Below, piece by piece: positions 38,683 through 49,000 of a DNA stretch of 64,000 nt. Numbering within the stretch: the stretch's first letter is position 1; every line of letters begins with the position of its first letter. The notes beneath the pieces are model-generated. The model was given only the letters and a program-made list of their open reading frames with translations. It searched no databases and was not told where the DNA came from. The stretch lies in contig NC_083646.1 in NCBI RefSeq assembly GCF_963576545.1, forward strand, positions 22,448,989 to 22,512,988. Direction: 5' to 3'. A program made the translations under genes and the position numbers. Origin of the DNA: Limanda limanda. Taxonomy: Eukaryota; Chordata; Actinopteri; Pleuronectiformes; Pleuronectidae.

Positions 38683-40088
38683 CAAGATTCAAGATTCAAG
38701 ATTCAAGATTTTTTATTGTCAAATGAACAGAGATAACATGAAGTAGTCACTGTCAATGAAATGCTTGGGTCACACACTCTCTTAAAGCAATGCTCAGTAA
38801 TTTCAACCCAAAAAAATAAAATTAAAATAGAAATAGTATAAAATAGAATAAAAAAGAATAAAATACAATAACAATGAAATAGAATATCAAAAATTTAAAA
38901 TAGAAAATAAAATATATAAATCTTAATATATATCTTTACAGATGAATGTTCAATTTGTGCAGTAGTGCAAATATTCAAATATGCTTATTATGGTGCTGGT
39001 GCAAATATGCAAATATTCCAGGGTGCTGGTTTGGTGGAGTTATTGCAGTCCAGAGGAGTTTAAAAGTCTTATGGCCTGGGGGATGAAACTGTCTCTGAGC
39101 CTGTTGGTGCGGGCCCGGATGCTGCGATACCATCGGCCAAACGGCAGCAGACAGAAATGTTTATGGCTGGGATGAAGGGGGTCTTTTATAATCCGGTTGC
39201 TCTTCCTCCTGCAACGCTGGGTGTAGAGGTCCTCCATGGATGGCAGCTCCGTCCTGGTGATGTGTTGAGCAGACTTCACCACCCTCTGTAGAGCCTTACG
39301 GTTCAGGGCGGTGCAGCTGCCGTACCAGGCGGTGATGCAGCCAGTCAGGATGCTCTCTATGGTGCACCTGTAGAAGTTGCACAGGATCCTGGAGTCCATG
39401 TGAAGCCTCCGCAGCCTGCAGAGGAAGAAGAGCCGCTGCCTGGCCGTCCTCCTGATGGAGTCTGTGTGATGGGTCCAGCTCAGGTCATCACAGATGTGGA
39501 CCCCGAGGAACTTGAAGCTGCTGACTCGCTCCACCGGGGTCCCGTTGATGAAGAGGGGGGCGTGTTCCACTCCTTGTCCCTTCCTGTAATCCACTATCAG
39601 CTCCTTAGTTTTGCCGACGTTGAGAAGGAGGTTGTTGTCCTGGCTTCAAGATGTCAGGGCTCTGACCTCCTCTCTGTAGGCCTTCTCATCGTCGCCGGTG
39701 ATCAGGCCTATGACAGTGGTGTCGTCAGCAAACTTAATGATGGTGTTGGAGCTGTAGGTGGCCACGCAGTCATGCGTGAACAGGGAGTACAGGAGAGGAC
39801 TGAGCACACAGCCCTGGGGGGCACCGGTGTTGAGAGTCAGGGTGGAGGATGTGGAGCTGCCGATCCGCACCGCCTGTGGCCTGCCCGTCAGGAAGTTCAG
39901 TATCCACTCACGGAGGGCGATGTTGAGCCGAAGGTCTCTGTGCTTGGTGACGAGCTTCAGGGGCACAATGGTGTTGAATGCTGAACTGTAGTCGACGAAC
40001 AGCATTCTCACATATGTGTCCCTCTGGTCCAGGTGGGAGAGGGCAGTGTGGAGGGTGAGGGAGATGGCATCTGCAGTCGACCTATTTA
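38683..40088 (-). mobile_element. 5'-truncated L2-type LINE (reverse transcriptase fragment)
   Basis: On the minus strand, from 40088 down, the frame reads [20 protein letters not shown], then [13 protein letters not shown] (RT motif A), [21 protein letters not shown] (motif B) and FADDTTV (motif C with the paired catalytic Asp, at about 39720-39740). It continues through the thumb and C-terminal region (FKFLGVHICDDLSW, ITAWYG, PFGRWYRSIRARTNRLRDSF) to a stop at 39040. One in-frame TGA at 39646-39648 replaces the expected Trp codon of the TSW motif; no frameshift is needed. The 3' end is marked by four tandem GATTCAA-type units at 38683-38711 (plus strand), typical of L2-like 3' tails. Similarity stops abruptly at about 40088, so the endonuclease and the start of the RT domain are missing. 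It is inactive. Confidence 0.88.
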
Positions 40089-41875
40089 ATGTGTCTCCAT
40101 AGTGTTTAGGGGCAAAAACAATGACTTCAGACAGTTTGTCCAGAGTAGAAAGAAATTACAGGTCCTTGATATGTCTAAGACGTTCCTGAAGTTTGAGTTC
40201 TTGGTTAGTTTATCGGGCTTCATAGATAAATACAGCAGGGTGTCATCTTACTCGAAATGGAAATGAATATGGTGCTTTCTAGTAGTATTGCCTGAAGGTA
40301 GCATTTATAAAGTGAAAAGTATCGATTGCAGTCTGAGTGTATTGTGAACTGACAAGAATGTCTAGGCAGGCGAACAGAAAGTCCACATACTCAAAAGAAC
40401 AAGGAACAAAGTTGAAGACATGAGGAATCACCAAGGAGTTGAACGGAAGTACAAAGTTAAACCAGGGGATGAACTGATAAAATGGCAAAGAGGACTGAGA
40501 GCACAGAGACTAAATACTCAAGGGCAACTGGGATGAGAAAAACACATTGGAGCAGGGTATCACACAGCTCAGAAAGGAAGACAAAGACAGGAAATAGAAC
40601 AGACACCGAAATTAAAAAATAAACCTGGAAATAAAAGGTTTTAAAAATGTCCCTTACAGGTACAGATCATGAAATTCTCGAGCGGCTCCTTCAATCCTCA
40701 TAATGTGCTACAGTCTTTTTGAATCTTGTGTAAAATGCAGCACTAAGAACCAAGAATAATTAGAGAGAAGTCCATTGTCTGAGGCCATGAGAAGGTCATT
40801 GGTAACTAGTTATGTTTCTGTTCAATACTTTTCTTTCATTCCTGACGGAAAATCTTAGAATAATTCCTGTTTAAATAATCACATAGTTGATTTGCAACTG
40901 ATTTTAGAAATGAAGGGGAGGTTTGATGTGTTTCTATAATTAGCGAGAACGTTTGGGTCAAACATCACCTTTTCAAGCAGAGGTTTAATTACTGCCAGAG
41001 TCTGATGTATGTAGCCTAGCTTTTAATAAAGACAAATTGATGTTATCTGATATTGAAGTATTGGTTTAACAGTCGAGCTGGAGCAGGGTGTAAAGTGCTT
41101 TCGATGAAGAAACTGCAGCCAGCTCAGAGATCTATAGAAGAGAAGGAGTCCAAATATAAATCAGCCTCTACAGTAGATTCAAAGGGTTCTTGGCTGGACA
41201 ATACATCCGTGCCAGCTGTGGGAAGGAGGTGATGAATTTTCTCTCTGATGGTCACAGCTTTATTTTATAAAGAAGCTCATGAAGTCATATAAAGGAATAA
41301 ATGGTTTCGTGGAGCTGTGACTCTCAGTCAGTCTGGCTACACAGTAGTGAAGGTTTTTATTTTCTTCAGTTAATTATGATATAAAGCTAAAAGAAATACA
41401 CAGGTTGTATAATGTGTTTACTCCAATGTAGATTGAAAGATATAGTCAAAGTCATGATCAATATTCCACTTGGGGTCAACAAAGGTTAATCTTCATGTAT
41501 TGAGCAACGTGTTTTGTTCCATCCATCTGGATGTGGAGAAGAAAGACTGCATGGACAACATATTTAGTTCTCTTATGGCTTGTTGTGATGATGATGATGT
41601 CAGAAAACAACTTGTAGTTCAGCTTCCTATGATAAAAGAACAAATTAAATGTATTATTCTCTGTCATCTGTATTTTGCAGTTAATTGCATTAAACTTCCA
41701 TTACTTCTTCTAGAAAATCGTCTCTTTAAGAGATCTAGCATTTAAAAAAATAATAATAATTTAAAAACTATAAGCTGAAGTTAAAGTTAGATTTTGGTGA
41801 AATTATCAATAATCCTAGTGCTGTTTTCTGCGTTTCATCTAAATTGTACAAATTGTTGTTTTCTTTACTCTAAAA
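40089..41875. other. Intergenic, no gene recognised
   Basis: AT-rich unique-looking sequence. The frame at 41470-41745 has no recognised domain. Confidence 0.5.
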
Positions 41876-42106
41876 TGGGCCCTTTATATTAAAGTATATA
41901 AATATATTTACATCAGGACCGGGTCCTCTCTACAGAGGCAGCCATGTTTAATACAGTCTTCCAAACTGGACAAACTAAAAATATTTTGAGTTTTTATGAC
42001 AACTGAAGGCTAACACAGGTTCTCTTTCATGTTTGTAAGAGGAAGGTGAGGTGAAGGGCATTCAGCTGCAGCATGCAATTTCACTACTAGATGTCGCTGA
42101 ACCTTT
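41876..42106 (-). repeat. Teleost interspersed repeat, copy 2 (inverted)
   Basis: Reverse-complement order of the family at 16110-16350: tacagaggcagccatgttt, caaactggacaaactaaa, tttatgacaactgaaggc, tctttcatgtttgtaaga and actactagatgtcgctgaac ctttaa. It runs in the opposite orientation to copy 1. Confidence 0.75.
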
Positions 42107-43818
42107 AAGTGATGGATCAAGCTCGGCACTGTCATCACTCTCACAGGTGAAAGTATTTCCCAGCATAACATCAAAAAGCACCTCGGAGGGAAACAGGTAG
42201 AACCGGCCAATCAAGAAGTTCACACCAGAGCTATTGCGTCTGTAACAGATATGTACAGCTGTTACCGCTTTTGATCAGAGTGTGAAACATGCATCTTTTT
42301 TTTTAGTGGGTACTGATTGATATGTTATAAGCAGTTGTCAGTGTAGGACAGCTCATGTGCATTCGTTTTATGTACAGCTAAAGTTATTGTAGTTTTTTCT
42401 TGTTTGTGTTTTATTTATCGTGAGGTTTACACAAAAAAATTCATGAAAGTTGTTGGGAGATTCATTATTGAACTCAAGTTCAATGGCTGCAGGACAATTT
42501 GGTTTGATAGGGATACTTAGTTTTGTGATAAAATAGAAAGCCTCTGATCCACTTCTGTGTCCTTAACTTCCCTTTTCCCTGCAGGCCCCAGTTTCTTCCT
42601 GGAAAGGAGTGGTAATGAGGTTAGAAAGCAAAGATAAACTGACTGCGTCTTATATTTGACATCGCCCTCTGTCAGCTGATGTAGCTCAAATGGAGCATGC
42701 TCAGCTTCAGATAGATTTGAATTAAGATCGTGTTCAAAGAGCTTTTATCAGGTCCATATTTCATCACCACCCATGCATGAGATGAACTACATAGTGGGAA
42801 AAATTTTGAGATACAGAATCTTATAGTGCATATAAAACACATGCATTTGTCATTTACAAATAGCTTGTAGAGACATAAAATACAAAGATACAGAAGAGAA
42901 CAAAATCTATTTGAATTATCTTCACCTCATTCCTTTCTTCCTTCAGATAATCACCAATTAAACCACAACATAAAAATCAAGGGTAAAGTAATAAAGTCTG
43001 TATCTTTTTGGTACAGCCTATGGCATTTTAGCTTGACTTTTGTATTAGGGCCAACTTGAAGGAAACTGAATTCTGAGTTTTTTGAGTTAAATTAATAATA
43101 TAACGAGAATAACGTTGTAATTTTATTTGAATAAAGTCGTTCTTTTATAAGGATCAAGCAAAACAAATAAAGAAATAAGCATCAAGGAGACGCTGTGCTC
43201 GCCAGAGTTCCACTTCTTCTGCCTTCTGGATCCAAAATCTTGAGCAGGGAAATTCCTTCTTCGGAGTACTTTTAGTTTTCTTTTCAAAGTCCTGATGCTT
43301 ATGGTGATGTGGTGCTGATGAGCCAAAACAATAATTATTTAGTTATTTGAGAGATCTACAGTATACTAAATAGTATAACTCAGTTACAAGTGCTTGTTGA
43401 ATATAACTTAAGTAGATGCTCCAAAGTTTAACGGAGGCAACAGATCTTCTTTTATTCCCCCTGTAAAATTAAACTATAATTATGACTTTATTATTATTGC
43501 CATTATTGTTTTCTAATATCATATACTGTCAAATTACCACACTCTGACCTACCATTCCACAGCCACTTACAATGTAGATGTAATTCAGAAGCTTGACTGA
43601 AATTTAATGAAACCTTTTTTTGAAGATGTTTTTATTGCAGTGAATTATAAATAAATAAAAATAAAATAAAAGAGGAGTGCACATATTCCCGTTTGATATA
43701 TAAATATTGTATACATAATATTTGTGTACGTTTTCTGAAATGTTTTGATGGATAAAATAATAAATTGGGGGAATACCATCTTGTTCCAAAATAAATTAAT
43801 CGAAAACAGGCTGCTAAA
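42107..43818. other. Intergenic, no gene recognised
   Basis: AT-rich. The last six bases (43813-43818, GCTAAA) are the left copy of the direct repeat flanking the foldback element. Confidence 0.5.
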
Positions 43819-43865
43819 TATGGAAGCCCATTTCCGCCACTGTGATGAAAAAAAAAAAAATTGGT

Positions 43866-44200
43866 ATCTCATTATTATGAGATACTATCTCATAATTATG
43901 ACTTAGCATCTCATTATTATGAGATACTATCTCATTATTATGAGATAGTATCTCATAATTATGACTTAGCATCTCATTATTATGAGATAGTATCTCATTA
44001 TTATGACTTAGTATCTCATAATTATGACTTAGCATCTCATAATTATGACTTAGTATCTCATTATTATGAGATAGTATCTCATAATTATGACTTAGCTTCT
44101 CATTATTATGAGATAGTATCTCATTATTATGACATAATATCTCATAATTATGACTTAGCATCTCATTATTATGAGATACTGACTGCAGGGTCTGTCATGC
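43866..44200. repeat. Foldback left arm: palindromic minisatellite
   Basis: About fifteen units of roughly 20-21 bp, mostly TCTCATTATTATGAGATA or TCTCATAATTATGACTTA types. The apparent Ser-His-Tyr-Tyr-Glu open frame is a by-product of the repeat period being a multiple of three. The arm ends in the word actgactgcagggtctgtca tgc shared with the right arm. Confidence 0.9.
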
Positions 44201-44208
44201 GAGTCTGC

Positions 44209-44234
44209 GTGTGTGTGTGTGTGTGTGTGTGTGT
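44209..44234. repeat. (GT)n microsatellite inside the foldback element
   Basis: Thirteen GT dinucleotides immediately inside the left arm. It is absent from the mirrored position of the right arm. Confidence 0.9.
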
Positions 44235-44796
44235 ATGCTTGTCTCTATTCCTCTTCACTAAAACTGATAATCACATGTATTTTTTAGTAATTATTCGATG
44301 ATGACCGATCAAGACTTCGGATCGCTCCGTCACTTTAACGCTGACGGTCCTGTACTGTGCGCGTCACGTTACATCTCACGTTACGAAACACATGTTTAAA
44401 CACCGTGTGCACGTAGTCCCCAGCTCCACACAACACGTGTTTCATGAACTCAAACAAACACAAAGTAAACATCAGTCCTGTACGTGTCCTAATAAGTTGT
44501 GATCGGTGCTGGTGTTTATTGTTAAAGTGTGAAGTGAGCGCGGGTCAGAGGGAAGTGAGGCGGAAGCAGACACAGACACACACAGGACGACCGGACTTTT
44601 AATGAGCGTCTGTTCTGATGCTGGAGCAGCGCTTGTTATAATTATTCAGCGGCAGCACATCGCTAAGACAATGAACGGAGCAGAAAACATGGATCGATCC
44701 TGTTATGTCTCTGTATCGATGCACAGTCGCCCACTTCCGCGAGTAAGGCTGCTGTCCCCGCACCCGCTCAGCCTCGGGTTCCCTGCTCTGTGGCGC
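44235..44796. other. Unique, CpG-bearing interior of the foldback element
   Basis: About 560 bp unlike the arms, with more CpG than the AT-rich surroundings (ttcggatcgctccgtca, tgcgcgtcacgttaca, gaagtgaggcggaagca). A short frame from ATG 44671 (MNGAENMDRSCYV...) reaches a possible donor (gcgaGTAAGG at about 44737-44746). This could be captured host promoter/exon sequence, but no similarity is recognised. Confidence 0.45.
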
Positions 44797-44934
44797 CCCG
44801 CCCACAATCCGTATCTCATAATAATGACTTAGTATCTCATTATTATGAGATAGCATCTCATAATAATGACTTAGCATCTCATAATTATGAGATACTATCT
44901 CATAATTATGACTTAGTGTCTGACTGTGGGCGGG
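44797..44934. repeat. Third palindromic array bounded by 13-bp inverted repeats
   Basis: CCCGCCCACAATC (44797-44809) and GACTGTGGGCGGG (44922-44934) are inverted complements with one mismatch. They enclose about five units of the same CTCATAATTATGAG-type array. It looks like a smaller element of the same kind nested in the interior of the larger one. Confidence 0.75.
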
Positions 44935-45049
44935 TTGCAGCAGAGCAGGTGAGCAGTGGTAGAGAGGCTGGGAACTCAGTGAAGTCAAGTTAAGGTTTGA
45001 GTTAATGATAACTACGCCCGCCACTGTAACAGAAATACAACATTTGACT

Positions 45050-45745
45050 TGCATGACAGACCCTGCAGTCAGTATCTCATAATAATGAGATGGTAAGTCA
45101 TAATTATGAGATATTATGTCATAATAATGAGATACTATCTCATAATAATGAGAAGCTAAGTCATAATTTTGAGATAATATCTCATAATAATGAGATGTTA
45201 AGTCATAATTATGAGATGCTAAGTCATAATTATGAGTTACTATCTTATAATAATGAGATGCTAAGTCATAATTATGAGATAGTATCTCATAATAATGAGA
45301 TGCTAAGTCATAATTATGAGATGCTAAGTCATAATTATGAGATAGTATCTCATAATAATGAGATGCTATCTCATAATAATGAGATGTTAAGTCATAATTT
45401 TGAGATACTATCTCATAATAATGAGATGCTAAGTCATAATTATGAGATACTATCTCATAATAATGAGATACTAAGTCATAATTATGAGATGCTAAGTCAT
45501 AATAATGAGATGCTAAGTCATAATAATGAGATGCTAAGTCATAATTATGAGATACTATCTCATAATAATGAGATACTAAGTCATAATTATGAGATGCTAA
45601 GTCATAATTATGAGATACTAAGTCATAATAATGAGATACTATCTCATAATAATGAGATGCTAAGTCATAATTATGAGATAGTATCTCATAATAATGAGAT
45701 GCTAAGTCATAATTATGAGATAGTATCTCATAATTATGAGATACC
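45050..45745. repeat. Foldback right arm: palindromic minisatellite
   Basis: About thirty units of the arm repeat, roughly twice as many as the left arm, in the inverted orientation overall. Long open frames on both strands (45090-45797 plus; 44599-45765 minus) are artefacts of the periodic, stop-poor array. Confidence 0.9.
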
Positions 45746-45795
45746 AATTTTTTTTTTTTCATCACAGTGGCGGAAATGGGCTTCCATAGCTAAAT

Positions 45796-46056
45796 GAGTA
45801 AACCGAAAAGGAAAACGAGTGCCGCGAGGGCGGCCGTCTGTGTTTAGACAGATTAACTCCTCCCGTCCGGGTTGTAGAGGCTTGAGCTAACGAGCTAACC
45901 CCAGACACCCAGGAAGTGACAGCCTCGGATCAAAACAGAAACAACGGAGGGGCGCAGCGCTTCCTTCTCCGAGCCCAGGTTCTGTGTGCCTCTGCCCGAG
46001 TCCAGCTCCTCAGCTGCAGAGTCCAGCTCCCCAGCTGCTCTTCCGTGGTCTTCACG
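45796..46056 (+). promoter_or_regulatory. Proximal promoter and 5' UTR of the PTTG1IP-family gene
   Basis: GC-richer than the flanks, with CpG words (gagtgccgcgagggcggccg), no TATA box at a useful distance, and an ETS-type site (aggaagtgac, 45911-45920), consistent with a housekeeping-type promoter. The foldback element ends at 45788, so all upstream sequence beyond about 270 bp from the start codon has been displaced by the insertion. The transcription start is not determinable; somewhere near 45900-46000 is likely. Confidence 0.5.
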
Positions 46057-49000
46057 ATGTCTTTCCCCTCCGACAGACGAGCAATGAGCCCCTCGCTGTG
46101 TGCTGCCGTCGCTGTGCTGTGCGTTAGCATCGTTAGCCTGGGGGAATGCTACGAACCTACTATGACACCCGCAACTCGTAAGTTGACGAATACTTTGATA
46201 AGTGAGGACGACATTTTACACTCGGCTAGTTTGGCTTGTTGACGAGAAACTTTAACGTGAACTCTTCAGTGTTGTTTTTATAAAAGTACGCCACAGCTGG
46301 TTGTGGCTGTCGTGGCTCTGCGTCACTTTCTGTGAGTTAAGTTTCTGTTCGTGTGTTTCAGCCTGCGCTGTCTACAAGAACTGTGACACCTGCGTGCCCC
46401 ATGCCAGGGTAAGATTCTCATCCGTGAGGTGGGGCAGGAGAAGAAGGGCAGGGACAGACCTTTGCTCGGGTCGCTGTTTATATGGCTCCTTGTTTGTCTG
46501 CACGTAACTTCCTTCCGCACCAGGAGAATACACAACATTAATTTACCGTCGTGGTGATAGAAGTCAAAACAGCAGCGACAGGAAGGAGGGATTAGTGTGT
46601 TTTTTTTTATTCGTGGTTTGTCTGCCCCCAAATCCTCCCTCAAAAAGAGCTGCAGTGGACCAGCAACAGCTGTGTGACCTTGTTAGGTTCAATGTGCTCC
46701 ACATAATTCTTATTTGATAACTCTTAGATTATTAGATCAGTCATCAGAGATTTAGCTTGTGCTTCTTTTCACAAGCAAGAAGTCTTATAATCACCATATC
46801 ATCCTATTCAGTTAATTCAGCAGGTTAATCCCAAAGGAAAATGACGAGTAATTGCAACTATCCGATTCACTGGAAAGAGGAACTGTCAGCCCATTTCAGT
46901 CCTTGACATATGTTGCTCTCATTTGCATTTAAAGACAAACAGAACAGATTATGTCCGAAAATAGAGCAAAATGATAATTTCGGTTTCATAAATCCAAGGT
47001 TGATGTCCTCATCTGACTTGTTTTGCCCGACTAAAAGTCCCAAAACCCAGGATTTTCTGCTGATTGTCCCATGAAACTAAAGGGAAGCCAGTACATCCGC
47101 ATGTTTGAAAGCGAGATAATCACATGTCATTCAGTGGTTTAATGTTGTTGTTTTTTTGTCTTCACAGTGTCTTTGGTGCTTCTCCACCAACAACTGCACC
47201 GAATACCCAGTGCGCTGGCTGCTGCCCCCAGCGTCACTGTGCCCGCTGGCCGATGCCCGATGGGGCATGTGTTGGCGTGAGTTGATCCATGAGATTATAT
47301 CTTATTTTGCAAAAAACTGCAGGCAGATGTCACACAAGTGGTGAAACCTGTTACATACAGGGAAACAAACCTAGAAACATTTTTAGGAGGAAGCAATTGG
47401 ACGAAATACTTCAGGCAGGTGTTCTTGTGTACTTTGGCAGGTGTTTGTGTGTCTGTGCATAACGTCTATCAGTGTTAAATTCTCACAGCCTAGAAAAAGT
47501 AGCTAAAGTTAGAGGTTTGTCGTTCCGATTAAATTCAAGGCAGAGTGTAGAGATAGGTGCTGTCTGACACAGTTAGTAATGAGTACTTATATAATAATGT
47601 CCACTGAGTTCTCAAAAGTCAGATTGTCAACAAAGTGATTGTAGGGCTGTGTGAAATGACCAAAGTCTCACGTACACATGGAGGTAATTTCATATCTAGA
47701 TAATGATATGTACCCTTCATGCTTGTTTAGAGCATTTGATCGTGTGTCCACACTGTTTGACATGAATATAGCCCAGGTAATAAAATATGTTTATGGTATT
47801 TTGAGTCTGCTGCAGTAAATAGTTATTTGATACATTTAAATAATTGATCAAATGATAGATGGAATAATATCAAACAATATACATTTTAAATCCTATGATA
47901 ATTATCGCGTTAATCCTTATGACCCTATTTGTTTGGCGTTGCAGCTTGTGTGATCACATATCAGGATATCTTCAGGAAGTGTAGATACCCACTAAACAGG
48001 TGCTCTTCACTGGATGTTAAAAGAAAATAGCAACATGAAAAAAGAAACCTGATCCAGGGCCTGAACATCAGTCATTGCTCTTATTAATAATTCCTGCCTG
48101 GAAGGTTTCCTACAATCGTCCAATAACAGCACAAGATTAAATAACCTGTTACCTCTCTTAAACATATGTCTCCAGTCAGACAGAAAATATATACGGATAA
48201 ATAGATCAAACTGTGAAGACCCCAGTCTCGCTGTGCTCTTAATTCCACTTTAGCTGCAGTGATATGAAAGTTGTGGCCACTTCTGCAGAAAGGGACTAAA
48301 ATCACCAGGGAATAAAACACCCTTATTTGAATGGACTCTGTGTGTGTCTGTTCAGCCAGTTCAGCTCTTCTTTATAACAACCGGTTAATGTTTGAATGTG
48401 CAAATAGCAGCATAATAAGTGAGGATTCAAACATCACCACACAAATGCAATTGCTGTGAAAACTGTGTTTCCCATTATGTACCCAGACTGTGGTGGTCCA
48501 TCCTAATCTAAATTGTCCTGCCGCAGTCAAATATGTGTTCATAAAACTGATAACACGGTATTAATAAGTCAAAATTCTGTTTGATGGTGAATATCCCTTA
48601 AAATGGAAGGTTTGTTCCATTAAATCCAGATGGTAGAGGACTTAATTCCATGTAAATTGAACACGTAACACATGGCAGTCACAAATTATTCTGGTTATGG
48701 AAAGCTATTTGTTTTTATTGTCTTCCGAGCTGATTATGGATAATATCCCAGAGACTGTACACCCTCCTTGTTTAATAACGTCAGCAGGGTGGGAACTTTT
48801 TGTTCAATATTTACTGACTTAATGCAAACAAAGGACGACATTGAAGTCCAGTTTCGTTTTTTCCAGATACAAGGTCTTGAATGTGCTCCAATAGAGTTAT
48901 GAAAACATGGAGAAATGCATATACTTTGCAGGAAGAATAAATGATAAATCTACTTGTAAGAATGGTCTAAGTTTCCAACTTTTTTAATTTGCCCATAATG

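Larger units (their letters stand above)
43819..45788. mobile_element. Composite foldback element with palindromic minisatellite arms
   Basis: The left end (TATGGAAGCCCATTTCCGCC, CACTGTGATG, A13, TTGGTATCTCA) is the exact inverted complement of the right end, apart from one A in the homopolymer (13 versus 12). The flanks carry a direct repeat GCTAAA(T): 43813-43818 before, 45789-45795 after, as expected of a target-site duplication. Both arms are tandem arrays of a roughly 20-21 bp unit alternating a self-complementary core (CTCATAATTATGAG or its AATAAT variant) with GATACTA, GATAGTA or ACTTAGC linkers. The arms end in a shared non-repeat word: actgactgcagggtctgtca at 44177-44196, and its inverted complement at 45054-45073. 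The whole could fold into a long cruciform. No transposase frame is present, so it would move only in trans. The superfamily is not recognised. Confidence 0.8.

Noticed and set aside
39400..39984. 194-codon plus-strand frame
   Set aside because: It is antisense to the L2 reverse-transcriptase coding sequence on the minus strand.
43866..45745. Regular short repeats resembling a CRISPR array
   Set aside because: The units are contiguous with only 4-7 base linkers rather than unique spacers, are self-complementary, and sit in a vertebrate genome.
43814..45797. Frames of 115-388 codons repeating SHNYEILSHNNE-type peptides
   Set aside because: The minisatellite period is compatible with three and lacks stops in several frames on both strands. 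There is no start context, splice structure or non-repeat domain.
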